The notes under the pieces are model-generated. The model worked only from the letters and a program-made list of their open reading frames with translations. It was not told the origin of the DNA and did not search any database. A stretch of 39,611 bases of DNA, taken from contig PMES01000046.1 in NCBI GenBank assembly GCA_003154775.1, positions 621 to 40,231 of the forward strand, in the 5' to 3' direction. Below, piece by piece: positions 1 through 10,028 of the stretch (positions are counted from its first letter, which is position 1; every line of letters begins with the position of its first letter). Made by a program: the position numbers and the translations under genes. The stretch comes from Acidobacteriota bacterium (GTDB lineage Bacteria > Acidobacteriota > Terriglobia > Acidiferrales > UBA7541).

Positions 1-2
1 AT

Positions 3-17
3 CCCCCGCAACCGGGG
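3..17 (-). terminator. Possible terminator stem at window edge
   Basis: Just after the stop of the first receptor gene there is a short GC-rich hairpin (five-base stem CCCCG/CGGGG around a four-base loop). The window ends before any T-tract could be seen, so this is only a candidate terminator for the minus-strand receptor gene. Confidence 0.3.
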
Positions 18-26
18 TGGGGGTGA

Positions 27-3000
27 TTAGAACGAAAGCTTCAATCCGAACTGGACAAGTCGCGGTAGGTTCGCTAATCCGCTCACTACGCCGAAGTTGC
101 TGGCGCCCAGGGCCGTACCGGGTGCCGCATATTGGTTGCGGTTGAAGAGGTTGAAGAACTCCGACCGGAATTCGAGGTTCAATTTCTGATCCGGTCCGAA
201 GTAGGTCCTCTTAAATACGGCAAAATCGAAATTGATAATGCCGTCTTGCCGTAGAGTTTGATCGGCGCGGGGCTCATCACCAAAGGTGTAAGGCGCGGGA
301 TCAACGAAGCATGCGGTATTAAACCATGCGATAGTGGTACGGGGACCGGTCTTGTCGCATCCGGACACCTCGTTGGGCCTCATCGTTCCAGTGCCCAACC
401 CCAAACCGGAAAGAAGATTCGCGTCGGAATCGGTGATTTTCAGCGGGAAACCGCGCTGGAGGGTGGTAACGCCGTCAATTCCCCACCCGGCAATAACCTT
501 GTCCTTGATTCCCGTGGCGTCGGACATCCACTTCTTGCCGTGGCCAAAGGGCAGGTCGAGAACGTAGTTGATGATCAGGCGTTGAGGAACGTCTTGCGAT
601 GAGAGCGAATACTCGCCCTTAAGGTTGTTCGCATCCTGAACTGCGCCCACGCCGCCGTTGGTGGCGCCTTCCAGCCACGATGTCAAGGTGTCCGTATTGG
701 AGAGCAGTTTCGAATTGGTGTAGGCGACAAGGAGCGTTCCGCCTTGCTTGAACCGCTTCGTCACCGTCAATTGCAGCGAATCATACCTGCTGCTGCAGCA
801 AGGGTCGCCGTATAGGTTCAGCCCCGAAAACTGCGGGAAAGGACGGTCCAATTGCCCCTGAACCAAGCCTGTTGGTCCTAAAGCACCAGGCAAGGTAGTT
901 CCCGCCACGCCATTAAGCTGGAAGGGGTAGTTAAGCGCGCCGACCGGTTGAGCAATCGCCACGGTCTGGCCCGCGGCGTATTGAGTTGCGGCCCCTGCGA
1001 TGAGGCTGTCCGATATCTGGTTGACGTTGGTGCTGTATTGCTGCAGGTGAACGCCGTGGGCTCCAGCGTAGGCTATATCCACGAAGAAGCCGGCAGGCAA
1101 TTCTCTTTGGATGTCGAGGTTCCACTGCTGAACATACGCGGGCTTATACCCGGCGTAGTCTGCGGACGTGAGTGAAGACTGATTCACACCGAAGGTAGAG
1201 ACATTCGGCAGAGGATTTCTCCCGGCTGGGGCGTTGAGATTCGAGGCACCTAGGGCACCAAATGGTCCCTGGCCGGTACAAGAAAATTGGTTTGCCCCAC
1301 TGACAACCGCTAATGTGCAGGTGTTTTGGTTGAGGGTGCTATTCGGAGTCAACCCGTGGTCGTCGCTTGCATAGAAATTTGTAGCGGCGAGGTTGACTGC
1401 GTCATTGATGGCGTTGGTCTGGAACGAAACATCGTTGGGAATAAAGAACACCCCGTAGCCCGCCCGAATGACCGTCTTCGTATTCAGCGCGTAGGCAACT
1501 CCCAAGCGCGGAGAGACTTCATGCTTGGGAAGTGGCAGGGCATTTCTGCTCGTGTCTGTCCCGTTTCCAATCATGAAGAGGTCGCCGGGACAAGTGCTGC
1601 CAATTGTCCCACTGCAACCCGTTGCCGCTGCGCTTGTGGCGGTGGGATTGAAGTAGTCCATATCGTTATACCGCTCCGACCAGGGACCAGCGAGTTCATA
1701 GCGCAAGCCCAGGTTCAAAGTCAGCTTGTGCGTGACTTTCCAGGTATCGCCGAAGTACAGGGCGCGGTAGGTCTGTTTTCCGGCGGTCGGCTTGGAAATG
1801 GACAACTGTCCTGAGGTCTGGTTGCCAAATGCGGCGCCTATTCCCAAGCCGTAGCCGAGAAGGAAGTCCGCGTAGTCGTTGCCGAGGACCGTGCCGGGCT
1901 GATTGGCCGCCAATGAACCGGTCCATGATCCGTTAAAGGAGACGATGCCGCCGCCAATGTTCGTTTGCAGATAGTTGTCAAAGGTCTGTTCGAGCTGGGC
2001 GCCAAAGGCAAACGTGTGCCGGCCATGAATCTTGGTGAATTGGGGAGAGATGTTCCATTGCGTGTCCCAGTCAACGATGGAACTCTGCCCCTGGCTGCAG
2101 GAGACGAGCGCATCGCTGTTGGCGAAGCAAGGAGTCATCGGCGTGAGCTCGGAGCCGGGAACAACGGAATTGTATGCCGCCGGCCAGCCTTCCTGGGTCA
2201 CGTCGAAGTTCGCATTGACAGGAGAGCGAAGGTAGTGGTACCGGCTGAAACTGGCGTTTATGCTGGCCGTGAATGTCGAACTGATAGCATCGGTCCATCC
2301 GACAGCGATGCTCCTGCTCGTCGTGTTTTCCCCGCAGCGGTCTTTACAAAGTCCCGTTCCGTACGGATCCTGGGACAAGCTGAGCATCTTGTAGTAAGTG
2401 AAGCGGCCAAAAAGGTGCTGGCTGTTGGTGAGGTTTTGGTCCACACGCGCGACGTATTGGTCGATGTCCCCGCCCGTGCTCGCTGATTTCGTGAAATTGT
2501 CCAGTGTGCCGGGGCCTGTGGGCGGGGCAATCAGCTTGGTCAACAGGTAGGCGGAGGTCGTATTGATGTAGGGCTGACCCGTGACCGGATTGGTACCGGA
2601 GATATCGTTGTTGGGAATCGGCGTCCTCGTGTAATCAGTGGTAGCGGGGTTCGGGTTCACCGTCAACGGGTTGTAGAGTTGATGATCTGCTGTGCTTGCA
2701 TCCGTGCAAACGCCGGAACTGTTGAAACCCGCTGTGCACAGGTCAGCAAAATTGCCAGCGCGCTCTGCCGTTGTCGGAACGGTCGTAGTGAAGACCATTC
2801 CCGCGCGCTGCCGGTATCCTTCATAACTGCCAAACACGAAGGTCTTGTTTTTTATGACGGCGCCACCGATCGTCGCGCCAAACTGGTTCTGAGTGTACGG
2901 CGGGGTCCTATTCGGTTCGTCAGCCTCCACTTCAGAGGCCTTCAGAAAAGGATCGTTGGCGTTCAGGATCCTGGCGCGCAAAAATTCGTAGCCCTCACCA

Positions 3001-3782
3001 TGCCACGTATTGGTTCCCGATTTTGTGCTGAAATTGATGATTCCGCCGGAGAATTTACCCCATTCGGGACCCAGGTTGCTGTACTGCACCTTGAATTCCC
3101 CAATGGAATCCTGGGTGGGCACCAGCAGCGGCAAATTGATGTAGCCGATATTGAGCGGCTGGCCATCCAGATACTCTGCGCCCTGATTCGCGAAGGATCC
3201 ACCGATCTGAAAATTTCCCAGATCAAAGGGGTTCTTGCCCACGATATTGCCGAGCGAGCTTCCTTGCGGAACCACGGAAGGAGACAGTTGGGCCAGGTTG
3301 AAAACGTTTCGGCCATTGAGGGGCAGTTCGTTCGCCTCGCGCTGGTCAATCACCTGGCCGAGGGAAGAAGTATCCGGCTGCATCAGCGGCGTCTCGCCCG
3401 TGACTTCCACCGTCTGCGTGACTTGGCCCAGTTGCATGGTCATGTCAATGCGAGAAGTCTGTTGCACCTCAACAACGACTTCCGTATGCGAGGTGTGCTT
3501 GAAGCCCGCTTTCTCGGCGTCTACCCGGTAGCGGCCTGGAAATAGGTTCGTAAACTGGTACAGACCATCCGTGCCGGTGGTCTGAGTGTGCTTTTCGGAT
3601 GTACCAAGATTGGTTAGTGTGACTTGCGCATCGGCAATGGCGCCCCCGCTGGTGTCAGTTATGGTTCCTGAGACGGTCCCATACGTTGACTGTGCGTAGG
3701 ATTGATGGCTGAACACACCCATAAAAACAAGACAAAGAGCCAACCCCAACAAGAAAACAAAACTAGAACGCAAGTTTCTCAT
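27..3782 (-). CDS. Oar-like TonB-dependent outer-membrane receptor (1)
   Basis: 1251-residue outer-membrane protein of the acidobacterial Oar/TonB-dependent type. It begins with a clear signal peptide (residues 1-31, ending SYAQ). A carboxypeptidase-regulatory-like beta-sandwich follows (about 34-115), then a plug region with the PLNGRNVFNL motif (about 150-160) and a long beta-barrel ending in LKLSF. The terminal Phe is the usual outer-membrane insertion signal. An AGGAG sequence lies upstream of the chosen ATG. By family it should bind and import a large substrate, probably an oligosaccharide or peptide, but the substrate cannot be read from sequence. It is a clear paralogue of the receptor at 6274-9987: both share the GQPLNIGYINLP and NLGPEWGKFSGG blocks. 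It lies downstream of a sigma/anti-sigma pair, so regulation by that pair is possible. Confidence 0.92.
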   Translation of the reverse strand: MRNLRSSFVFLLGLALCLVFMGVFSHQSYAQSTYGTVSGTITDTSGGAIADAQVTLTNLGTSEKHTQTTGTDGLYQFTNLFPGRYRVDAEKAGFKHTSHTEVVVEVQQTSRIDMTMQLGQVTQTVEVTGETPLMQPDTSSLGQVIDQREANELPLNGRNVFNLAQLSPSVVPQGSSLGNIVGKNPFDLGNFQIGGSFANQGAEYLDGQPLNIGYINLPLLVPTQDSIGEFKVQYSNLGPEWGKFSGGIINFSTKSGTNTWHGEGYEFLRARILNANDPFLKASEVEADEPNRTPPYTQNQFGATIGGAVIKNKTFVFGSYEGYRQRAGMVFTTTVPTTAERAGNFADLCTAGFNSSGVCTDASTADHQLYNPLTVNPNPATTDYTRTPIPNNDISGTNPVTGQPYINTTSAYLLTKLIAPPTGPGTLDNFTKSASTGGDIDQYVARVDQNLTNSQHLFGRFTYYKMLSLSQDPYGTGLCKDRCGENTTSRSIAVGWTDAISSTFTASINASFSRYHYLRSPVNANFDVTQEGWPAAYNSVVPGSELTPMTPCFANSDALVSCSQGQSSIVDWDTQWNISPQFTKIHGRHTFAFGAQLEQTFDNYLQTNIGGGIVSFNGSWTGSLAANQPGTVLGNDYADFLLGYGLGIGAAFGNQTSGQLSISKPTAGKQTYRALYFGDTWKVTHKLTLNLGLRYELAGPWSERYNDMDYFNPTATSAAATGCSGTIGSTCPGDLFMIGNGTDTSRNALPLPKHEVSPRLGVAYALNTKTVIRAGYGVFFIPNDVSFQTNAINDAVNLAATNFYASDDHGLTPNSTLNQNTCTLAVVSGANQFSCTGQGPFGALGASNLNAPAGRNPLPNVSTFGVNQSSLTSADYAGYKPAYVQQWNLDIQRELPAGFFVDIAYAGAHGVHLQQYSTNVNQISDSLIAGAATQYAAGQTVAIAQPVGALNYPFQLNGVAGTTLPGALGPTGLVQGQLDRPFPQFSGLNLYGDPCCSSRYDSLQLTVTKRFKQGGTLLVAYTNSKLLSNTDTLTSWLEGATNGGVGAVQDANNLKGEYSLSSQDVPQRLIINYVLDLPFGHGKKWMSDATGIKDKVIAGWGIDGVTTLQRGFPLKITDSDANLLSGLGLGTGTMRPNEVSGCDKTGPRTTIAWFNTACFVDPAPYTFGDEPRADQTLRQDGIINFDFAVFKRTYFGPDQKLNLEFRSEFFNLFNRNQYAAPGTALGASNFGVVSGLANLPRLVQFGLKLSF

Positions 3783-4054
3783 TCTTAAACGCTCCTAACT
3801 TCCATGATTTGCTGAGTACTGATACTGATTCGGAGAGACAAGCTACCCCTTGTGAGTTCCTCCTAGCGGAACCCTTTGTTGCTACACCATCCCCTCGACA
3901 GTTTCCTTTACCTATTAGTACGAAAGCACTATGCAATCTGTACCAATCACAATTTCCGGGTGATAAAAAAGAACAAAAGCGTGTAAGAATGCACACACAA
4001 ACACACGTCAAGCTGGCAAGTCACTGAGATATGGAAAACTGTATCCGGCAGGCC

Positions 4055-5359
4055 CTACGGATGATTCGCTTCGTTCCGAAGAAGTGCATACAAAAATGGC
4101 TTGCTCGTCGGTTTGTGGCTGCCGCCGCGCGGCTCGACCGTGACAAACACGGCATCGATCTCGGCTAATTGCTTGGGGTCGTCAAACCGCATCACCCACC
4201 GGCGATTCGACTCGTTGTCCATATACAATATGCCCAGATTCTTGGGCGAGGCCTGCTCTCCCTGTGGCGTCTCCCGTTGCCCCCACACCTGGAAGGCGCT
4301 GGCATTGACTACCCCCGGCTCGTGATCGAGATCGAAGGCGTAAAAAATAAGAGACTTCCCCTGCGTGTAGAAAACCCGGCCGAATGGTTTCTGCGTGCGG
4401 CTGTTGCCGTCAACATCAAACACGTCGGTGATATAGAGCTTTCTGGCGCCCATCAATTCGCGGATATCCCGGTCGTAGCTGAGGTACTGCCCAGTGTCCT
4501 CGAGGCGGCGCTGTTGATCGCGATTCCTGGCGGTGAGTTCGTCAAGCTTCGCCTCCAGCGACGACGTTCGCAGCACGGCGGTGTCGCGCTCTGTGCGCAG
4601 GCTCGCCAGTTCTGTCTGGTCATTCGCGTAGGCCTGGCTCTGGGCCTGAAGCTGAGCGTTCAAAGAGTCCCGTTGCTGCGAGAGGGCTCGCAATTGCGCC
4701 TCGGACTGGCCGCCGGCGGCCGTGAGTTCGCTGGCATGATCCTCCAGCGCGCGTAATGCCGAGCGGAGTTGCGCCAGCTCTTGCCCTTTTGCCGAGCTTT
4801 CCAGTTGCAGTTGAGCCAGCCTCTTTGCCTGGGCGGCTGACAATTCGTCCGCCGCTTTCTTTTCGTCTGAAAGCCTTTGGAGCCCATTATCAGCAGCCAA
4901 AGGAGTCAAGCTGGCGCCGGTCCGCGTCTGCGTTCGAGCACCCAAATGGTAGGCTCCGTAGGCCACGGTGAAGATAAGGGACGCCGCAAGGGCCATCTTT
5001 GCAAAAGAACTCACGCTCGTTCGGCCCAAGACGTCAGGCAGGACCCCAGCGGGCGCTTGACTCTCCCGTTCCCGGGCGGTTTGCTGATCAGCCCGGACGC
5101 GCGCCAACAATCGCTCGCACGCAAGCGCACCGTCCCACCCTACTTGCGCCTGTCTTTCCATGTACGCGTCCGCAAGGATGGTGATTCCTTGCGTGGCCAG
5201 TATTTGGTACTGCCGAAAGACCTCGCGGCATTTTTCGCAATGCTTCAGGTGAGCTTGCAATTCGGGCAACTCGAAAGGCTCCAGGCTGCCCGCGGCCGCC
5301 AATGCGCAAAGCTCCTTGAATTCGTCATGCTCGTCGCAACCGCCCTGTATCTTTAGCAT
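4055..5359 (-). CDS. Zinc-finger anti-sigma factor with coiled coil and RskA-like C-terminus
   Basis: 434-residue membrane anti-sigma factor. The N-terminal cytoplasmic part carries a zinc-binding anti-sigma motif (H37-x3-C41-x2-C44 in HLKHCEKC). One transmembrane segment lies at about 120-140. A long Gln/Ala/Leu-rich coiled coil follows (about 155-290), then a C-terminal domain (about 300-427; AFQVWG, FVTVEPRGG) resembling the RskA anti-sigma-K domain. Its start codon overlaps the end of the sigma gene by seven bases, so translation is probably coupled. Inferred role: it holds the ECF sigma at the membrane and releases it on an extracytoplasmic signal. The roughly 135-residue coiled coil is an unusual addition and may form a periplasmic stalk or oligomerise the protein. 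Confidence 0.88.
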   Translation of the reverse strand: MLKIQGGCDEHDEFKELCALAAAGSLEPFELPELQAHLKHCEKCREVFRQYQILATQGITILADAYMERQAQVGWDGALACERLLARVRADQQTARERESQAPAGVLPDVLGRTSVSSFAKMALAASLIFTVAYGAYHLGARTQTRTGASLTPLAADNGLQRLSDEKKAADELSAAQAKRLAQLQLESSAKGQELAQLRSALRALEDHASELTAAGGQSEAQLRALSQQRDSLNAQLQAQSQAYANDQTELASLRTERDTAVLRTSSLEAKLDELTARNRDQQRRLEDTGQYLSYDRDIRELMGARKLYITDVFDVDGNSRTQKPFGRVFYTQGKSLIFYAFDLDHEPGVVNASAFQVWGQRETPQGEQASPKNLGILYMDNESNRRWVMRFDDPKQLAEIDAVFVTVEPRGGSHKPTSKPFLYALLRNEANHP

Positions 5360-6024
5360 CGTTTGGTCATCCGAAGCTTCTGCACAAATGCACTCTTACG
5401 CAGCCGTTCCAAACCGCGGTAGAAATGGTGCCGCGTATTTCCCAATGGCTGGTTGAACTTTTCGCTGATCTCCCGTAAGCCCAATCCCTCAAAGTAAAAC
5501 AACTCCAGAGTCACGCGCTCAAAGTCTGGCAGTTCCTCGAAAGCCTTCTCGAGAAATGCCCGGTTCAGCTTGGCGCCGACTTCGCGGTCCAGATCCGTCC
5601 CTCCCAACAATGTATCGTCGAGCGAGCGTAAATCTGTACCAAGGTAAAACCCTCTTCGGGCCAGGTGCGCTTTCCTGTCCAGCGCGCGATGAAGCGCGAC
5701 CTGCAGGATCCAGTTCTTTACCGTGCCCTTGGCCCCATCGAAGAGCATGGGTTTCTTATACAGGTAAAAAAACGTCTCCTGCACAACATCTTCGGCCTCG
5801 CCGTGATCGCGTACTACGCCGTAGGCAATCCTGAACACCAGGCGAGCGTAACGCTCGAAGAGAATCTCCAAGGCGCCTGCGTCGTGCGACTGCAGACGGG
5901 CCATTACTTCTTTATCGCTGGGAATGCGCCGTTCGGGAGCATCCGGCAGGGTAACCGGTCGCTCCTGGCTTCTGCCCAAGGCAATGGGAATGGTTAGCGG
6001 GCGTCGTTGCGGAACAGAACTCAT
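5353..6024 (-). CDS. ECF-family RNA polymerase sigma factor
   Basis: 223-residue ECF sigma factor. Sigma region 2 spans about 50-120 (ILFERYARLVFRIAY, then EDVVQETFFYLY), and region 4 about 155-212 (ELPDFERVTLELFYFEGL, then the helix-turn-helix around LREISEKFNQPLGNTR). The reading frame is open 68 codons further upstream. I chose ATG 6024 because a GGGGA sequence lies about nine bases before it and because the upstream codons look non-coding. It overlaps the following anti-sigma gene by seven bases. The pair sits between two paralogous receptor genes, which makes receptor expression a plausible target, but no autoregulatory promoter was recognised. Confidence 0.92.
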   Translation of the reverse strand: MSSVPQRRPLTIPIALGRSQERPVTLPDAPERRIPSDKEVMARLQSHDAGALEILFERYARLVFRIAYGVVRDHGEAEDVVQETFFYLYKKPMLFDGAKGTVKNWILQVALHRALDRKAHLARRGFYLGTDLRSLDDTLLGGTDLDREVGAKLNRAFLEKAFEELPDFERVTLELFYFEGLGLREISEKFNQPLGNTRHHFYRGLERLRKSAFVQKLRMTKRC

Positions 6025-6273
6025 GCGTTGGTCCCCACTGAGCGTTGAACGCCATATTGCCGATATCATCAGCAACGCACCCTTGGCATCGACGTGCTCC
6101 CCCGTCGAAACTCCTATTGTATTTAAGACCATACACCAGTTGCAGTTAAGTGGGAAGATTTTTCGATACGAACGAGCGCTCTTGCCCCTAAGTAAATGCC
6201 TGGCACGTTGGTACAAAAGTACCCGCAAATTCGCACTTTGTTAAAATGGGAGCGCTCTTATTCCCCTCTCGCC

Positions 6274-9200
6274 CTAGAACAAGAACTTCAGTGCAAACTG
6301 CACCAACCGCGGATTTGTCCCCTGGGCCGTTGCCGTGATGACCCCGAAATTCTGATTGTTGGCTATGCAGCAAACCGTGTTTGGCGGAGCGAATTGCGCT
6401 CTGTTGAAGATGTTTAAAAACTCCGTGCGGAACTCCAGGCCTAACCTCTCGTCGCTCCCGAATCTTGTCCTCTTGAATATCGCCACGTCAAAATTTGCAA
6501 TTCCGTCGGAACGCAGCCGGGGATCTACGCGCGCCTCGTCGCCGAATGTGAAATCAGCAGGCGCTTTAAAGCACGCAGTGTCAAACCATCCCCCAAGCCG
6601 GGAGGTAGCGCTCCCAGACACCATGGCGTCGCAGCCGGGCACGACATTCGGGCGCGACCCGCCGCCAAATAGCGTGGTTCCGTTCACTTGCCCGTTCGTA
6701 AACGCCAGCGGGAAGCCTCGCTGGAAGATGGTCACGCCGTCGATTCCCCATCCGCCCACGATTTTGTCCAGCGTTCCCCCAGCGCCCGCGAGATACTTTT
6801 TGCCCTTGCCGATCGGAACATCGAGAACGTAGCTGATGACCAGGCGCTGAGGAACGTCTTGCGAGGATAGAGAACGCTCTCCGCGCAAATTGTTATTGTC
6901 TTGAATCCCGCCCACGCCCGGCTCCAGCCAGGCCGTCAGCGTGTCCGTGTCGCTGATGAGCTTCGCGTTGGTGTAAGCAACCAACAACGAACCAGCCTCC
7001 GCAAAGCGCCTCTGCACCGTGAGCTGGAACGAGTGGTAGATGCTGTCGTACGACCCCTGGCCGGCAAGCTGCAAGCTGGTGTACTGCGGGTACGGACGGA
7101 GAAGCTGCCCGATGGTCGTCGTGGGCCCCGTGAGCGCCAACGCCTGGCCATTGACGAAAAACGGATTCGGCGTCGGCTGCACTAAAGTCACATTCTGCCT
7201 CGGATTGGGAAGTGAGGGGTTAACTTGCAAGGCTGCCTGCGCAAGCAGTGTGTCGGAGATCTGATCGATCTGCTGGGAATACTGCGCCAGGTGCGTTCCC
7301 TTGGAACCCACATACGCCGCCGACACGAAGAAGCCCGCCGGCAGCTCCCGCTGCACGTCCAGGTTCCACTGCTGGACGTAGCCTTCGGGGTGGTCGCTGG
7401 GATTCGCTTCCGTGATGGACTGCACGACCTGGGTCAGGTATTGCTGTGTCCCCGTGGTGCCCAGGCTCCGCCCAGGCGGCGCCGAAATTCCCGCGGGGAA
7501 CGGCAGAGCGATGGTGTTCACCGGGTGGGTCCCGTCCACGGTTCCGGTATATGTAGTTGTCCCGGCGTTGACCATATCGTTCAGCGGGTTCAGGGCGAAC
7601 GACACGTAGTTTGGAATCCAGAAGATCCCGTAGCCGCTCCGGACTACCATTTTCGAATCAATGCTGTACGCCAGGCCAACCCGGGGAGAGAAATCGATCT
7701 CTTCGAGCGGGATGTTGTTCCGGTGGCCGGGGCTTACCAGAAACACGTCTCCTTTTACCGGAGCCGAGCCTGCTGGAAGAAACTGCGTCAAGTAATTCGT
7801 CGCCGTCGGGTCGAAGTAGGATAGCCGGTTGAAGCGTTCGGACCAGGGTCCCTGAAGGTCGTAACGCAGCCCCAGGTTCAGAGTGAGCCTGTTCGTCGCG
7901 TGCCACGAATCGTCAAAATACAAAGCTCGGTAAATCTGCTGGCCCGCCGTGAAGTCCGGCACGACAGCTTGGGCAAAAAAATGGTTTTCAAGGTTATTGA
8001 AATTGTCGGCATATCCGAACAGGAAATCAGCAAAAGAAAAACCCGTCCCAGAGACCCCAGGTAAGGAGGTGAAACACGCCTGGCCGGAAACGCAGAAGTC
8101 AAAGGACCCGCTCGCGATGTTGGACTGAGCGTAGTTGTCCCGCCCGACTTCGAACTGGAACCCCAAATGATATTGATGGCGCCCCCGCAACATGGACATG
8201 GACGGCGACATATAGTATTGCGTGTTGCGGTCCTGAATGTAGCTCTGGCCCTGGGTACACATGATGCTGTCCGCGAAGTTCGCGACGCAAGGCGTTGGTG
8301 GCGTGCGCATCTCGGAGGGAACGACGCTGTTATAACTCGCCGGCCAACCGATCGTTGTTAAGTCAAAACCGGAGTTCTCCGGAGTCCGGTTATATCTGAA
8401 CCGGCTGAGGCTCGCATTGAATCCAAACACGGTCGTCGGATTAACGCTGTACGTGTACCCGGCAGCGAGTGCGTTGCTGTGATAGTCCTCGGCACAGCGG
8501 TCCGCGCACAGGCCATTCCCCAACGGATCAATGGGCAGGTCCCGAACGTGCCAATAATTGAAACGCAAAAACAGCCTCTGTTTATTCGTGAAGTTATGGT
8601 CGAGGCGCGTGACCACCTGGTTGTGGTCACCACCGGTAGGGCCGGCTGTAGTGAAATTGTTGGTCATCGCGCTTGCGTTGGTAGGCGCGGGCCACAGGTC
8701 CAACAGTTTCGCGGAAGTGCCATTGATCCGGTTCGCCGGAATGACGTTGTTCAGGAATGGCGTGGGAGTGGCGGTGCTCCCAGGGCAAGCCCCTTCCGCG
8801 TTCACGATTCCTCCACAAGGGTCGTAAATCTGGTCGATCACAACCGGCTTGCCGCTTGCGTCCACGCCTCTATCGTTGCAAATACCCGCCGTGAACCCCG
8901 ACTTGCATATTTCCGAAAAATTACCCGCTCTTTCCATCGCGTCGGGAACCGTGGCTGTGAATGGCTGGCTCGTCCGCAGCCGGAAGCCTTCCGCGCTGAG
9001 GAACCAAAACGTTTTGTTTCGCCCACCAAGGTGAGAAATGTTCAAGGGCCCGCCGGCATTTGCTCCGAATTGGTTTTGCACCCACTGGGGTCTCGGCTTC
9101 TGGCCGGCACTCAGAAAGAAATCGTTGGCATTGAAGATCTTGTTGCGAAGGTATTCATACGCTTCGCCGTGGATGGAGCTTGTGCCGGTTTTGGTGCTGA

Positions 9201-9987
9201 GATTGGTTACTCCACCGGAAAACTTGCCCCACTCCGGCCCTAGATTGCTGGTCTGAACCTTGAATTCCTGAATCGAGTCCTGCGTCGGAATCAAAATGGG
9301 CAGGTTAATGTAACCGATGTTCAGTGGCTGGCCATCCAGGTACTCGGCGCTCTCGTTGCCAAATGAGCCGTTGACCTGATAGTTTCCCCAACCAAACGGA
9401 TTCACTCCCACGGGCGTCCCAGTGGAGCTCCCCTGCGGAACCACGGATGCCGCCAATTCGATCAAGTTAAACACGTTGCGGCCGTTCAACGGCAGTTCAT
9501 TCACCTTCCGCCGCTCCACCACCGTGCCCACCGCGGAAGATTCGGTATCCAACAGCGGCGCTCCGCCCCGTACCGTGACGCTCTCTGAGGCAGAACCCAG
9601 CACCATTTCAAAATTGATTTCCAAAGCGTCCTGCACGTGGAGAATGAGATCCGACTTGATCACCACCTTGAATCCCAGCTTCTCCACTTCGATGCGATAC
9701 GTCCCGGGAGGCAGGTTCGTCACGTAGTAACTGCCCGTTTGGTTGGTGATGGTTTCGTAATGGATGCGCGTGCCCGAATTGATGACGGTCACTTTCGCCG
9801 CGGGGATGACGGCCTTGCTCGAGTCGGTAACGCGCCCCGTCAGCGATGCGCTTGTCGATTGCGCCTCGACACGAGCGGAGCCCGAAAGAAGAATTACAGT
9901 GAAGATGACCAGTGCCCGTAAAACCGCTACGCGGCCCGGCGTGCGGAGGCGAACGAATCCGCCGGTAGCGGTTTCATAAAACTTCAT
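6274..9987 (-). CDS. Oar-like TonB-dependent outer-membrane receptor (2)
   Basis: 1237-residue paralogue of the receptor at 27-3782. It has an N-terminal hydrophobic signal segment (about 23-42, ending RVEAQ), a carboxypeptidase-regulatory-like domain (about 45-130), a plug with LPLNGRNVFNL, and a beta-barrel ending LKFLF with terminal Phe. The open frame extends to 10485, but that extension runs antisense-like through the upstream transporter gene. ATG 9987 directly precedes a credible signal peptide and lies only 41 bases after the MFS stop. As the last gene of the hexuronate operon, it is best read as the outer-membrane entry route for the sugar acid or oligosaccharide degraded by that operon. 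Substrate assignment is inference from context. Confidence 0.92.
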   Translation of the reverse strand: MKFYETATGGFVRLRTPGRVAVLRALVIFTVILLSGSARVEAQSTSASLTGRVTDSSKAVIPAAKVTVINSGTRIHYETITNQTGSYYVTNLPPGTYRIEVEKLGFKVVIKSDLILHVQDALEINFEMVLGSASESVTVRGGAPLLDTESSAVGTVVERRKVNELPLNGRNVFNLIELAASVVPQGSSTGTPVGVNPFGWGNYQVNGSFGNESAEYLDGQPLNIGYINLPILIPTQDSIQEFKVQTSNLGPEWGKFSGGVTNLSTKTGTSSIHGEAYEYLRNKIFNANDFFLSAGQKPRPQWVQNQFGANAGGPLNISHLGGRNKTFWFLSAEGFRLRTSQPFTATVPDAMERAGNFSEICKSGFTAGICNDRGVDASGKPVVIDQIYDPCGGIVNAEGACPGSTATPTPFLNNVIPANRINGTSAKLLDLWPAPTNASAMTNNFTTAGPTGGDHNQVVTRLDHNFTNKQRLFLRFNYWHVRDLPIDPLGNGLCADRCAEDYHSNALAAGYTYSVNPTTVFGFNASLSRFRYNRTPENSGFDLTTIGWPASYNSVVPSEMRTPPTPCVANFADSIMCTQGQSYIQDRNTQYYMSPSMSMLRGRHQYHLGFQFEVGRDNYAQSNIASGSFDFCVSGQACFTSLPGVSGTGFSFADFLFGYADNFNNLENHFFAQAVVPDFTAGQQIYRALYFDDSWHATNRLTLNLGLRYDLQGPWSERFNRLSYFDPTATNYLTQFLPAGSAPVKGDVFLVSPGHRNNIPLEEIDFSPRVGLAYSIDSKMVVRSGYGIFWIPNYVSFALNPLNDMVNAGTTTYTGTVDGTHPVNTIALPFPAGISAPPGRSLGTTGTQQYLTQVVQSITEANPSDHPEGYVQQWNLDVQRELPAGFFVSAAYVGSKGTHLAQYSQQIDQISDTLLAQAALQVNPSLPNPRQNVTLVQPTPNPFFVNGQALALTGPTTTIGQLLRPYPQYTSLQLAGQGSYDSIYHSFQLTVQRRFAEAGSLLVAYTNAKLISDTDTLTAWLEPGVGGIQDNNNLRGERSLSSQDVPQRLVISYVLDVPIGKGKKYLAGAGGTLDKIVGGWGIDGVTIFQRGFPLAFTNGQVNGTTLFGGGSRPNVVPGCDAMVSGSATSRLGGWFDTACFKAPADFTFGDEARVDPRLRSDGIANFDVAIFKRTRFGSDERLGLEFRTEFLNIFNRAQFAPPNTVCCIANNQNFGVITATAQGTNPRLVQFALKFLF

Positions 9988-10028
9988 GATGACCAGGGAA
10001 ATTTCAACGAAACAGCCAGCATGTCCGT

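Noticed and set aside
3901-4020. Possible sigma-54 promoter upstream of the first receptor (TTGGTAC...TTGC)
   Set aside because: The GG-to-GC spacing is two bases too short for a sigma-54 element.
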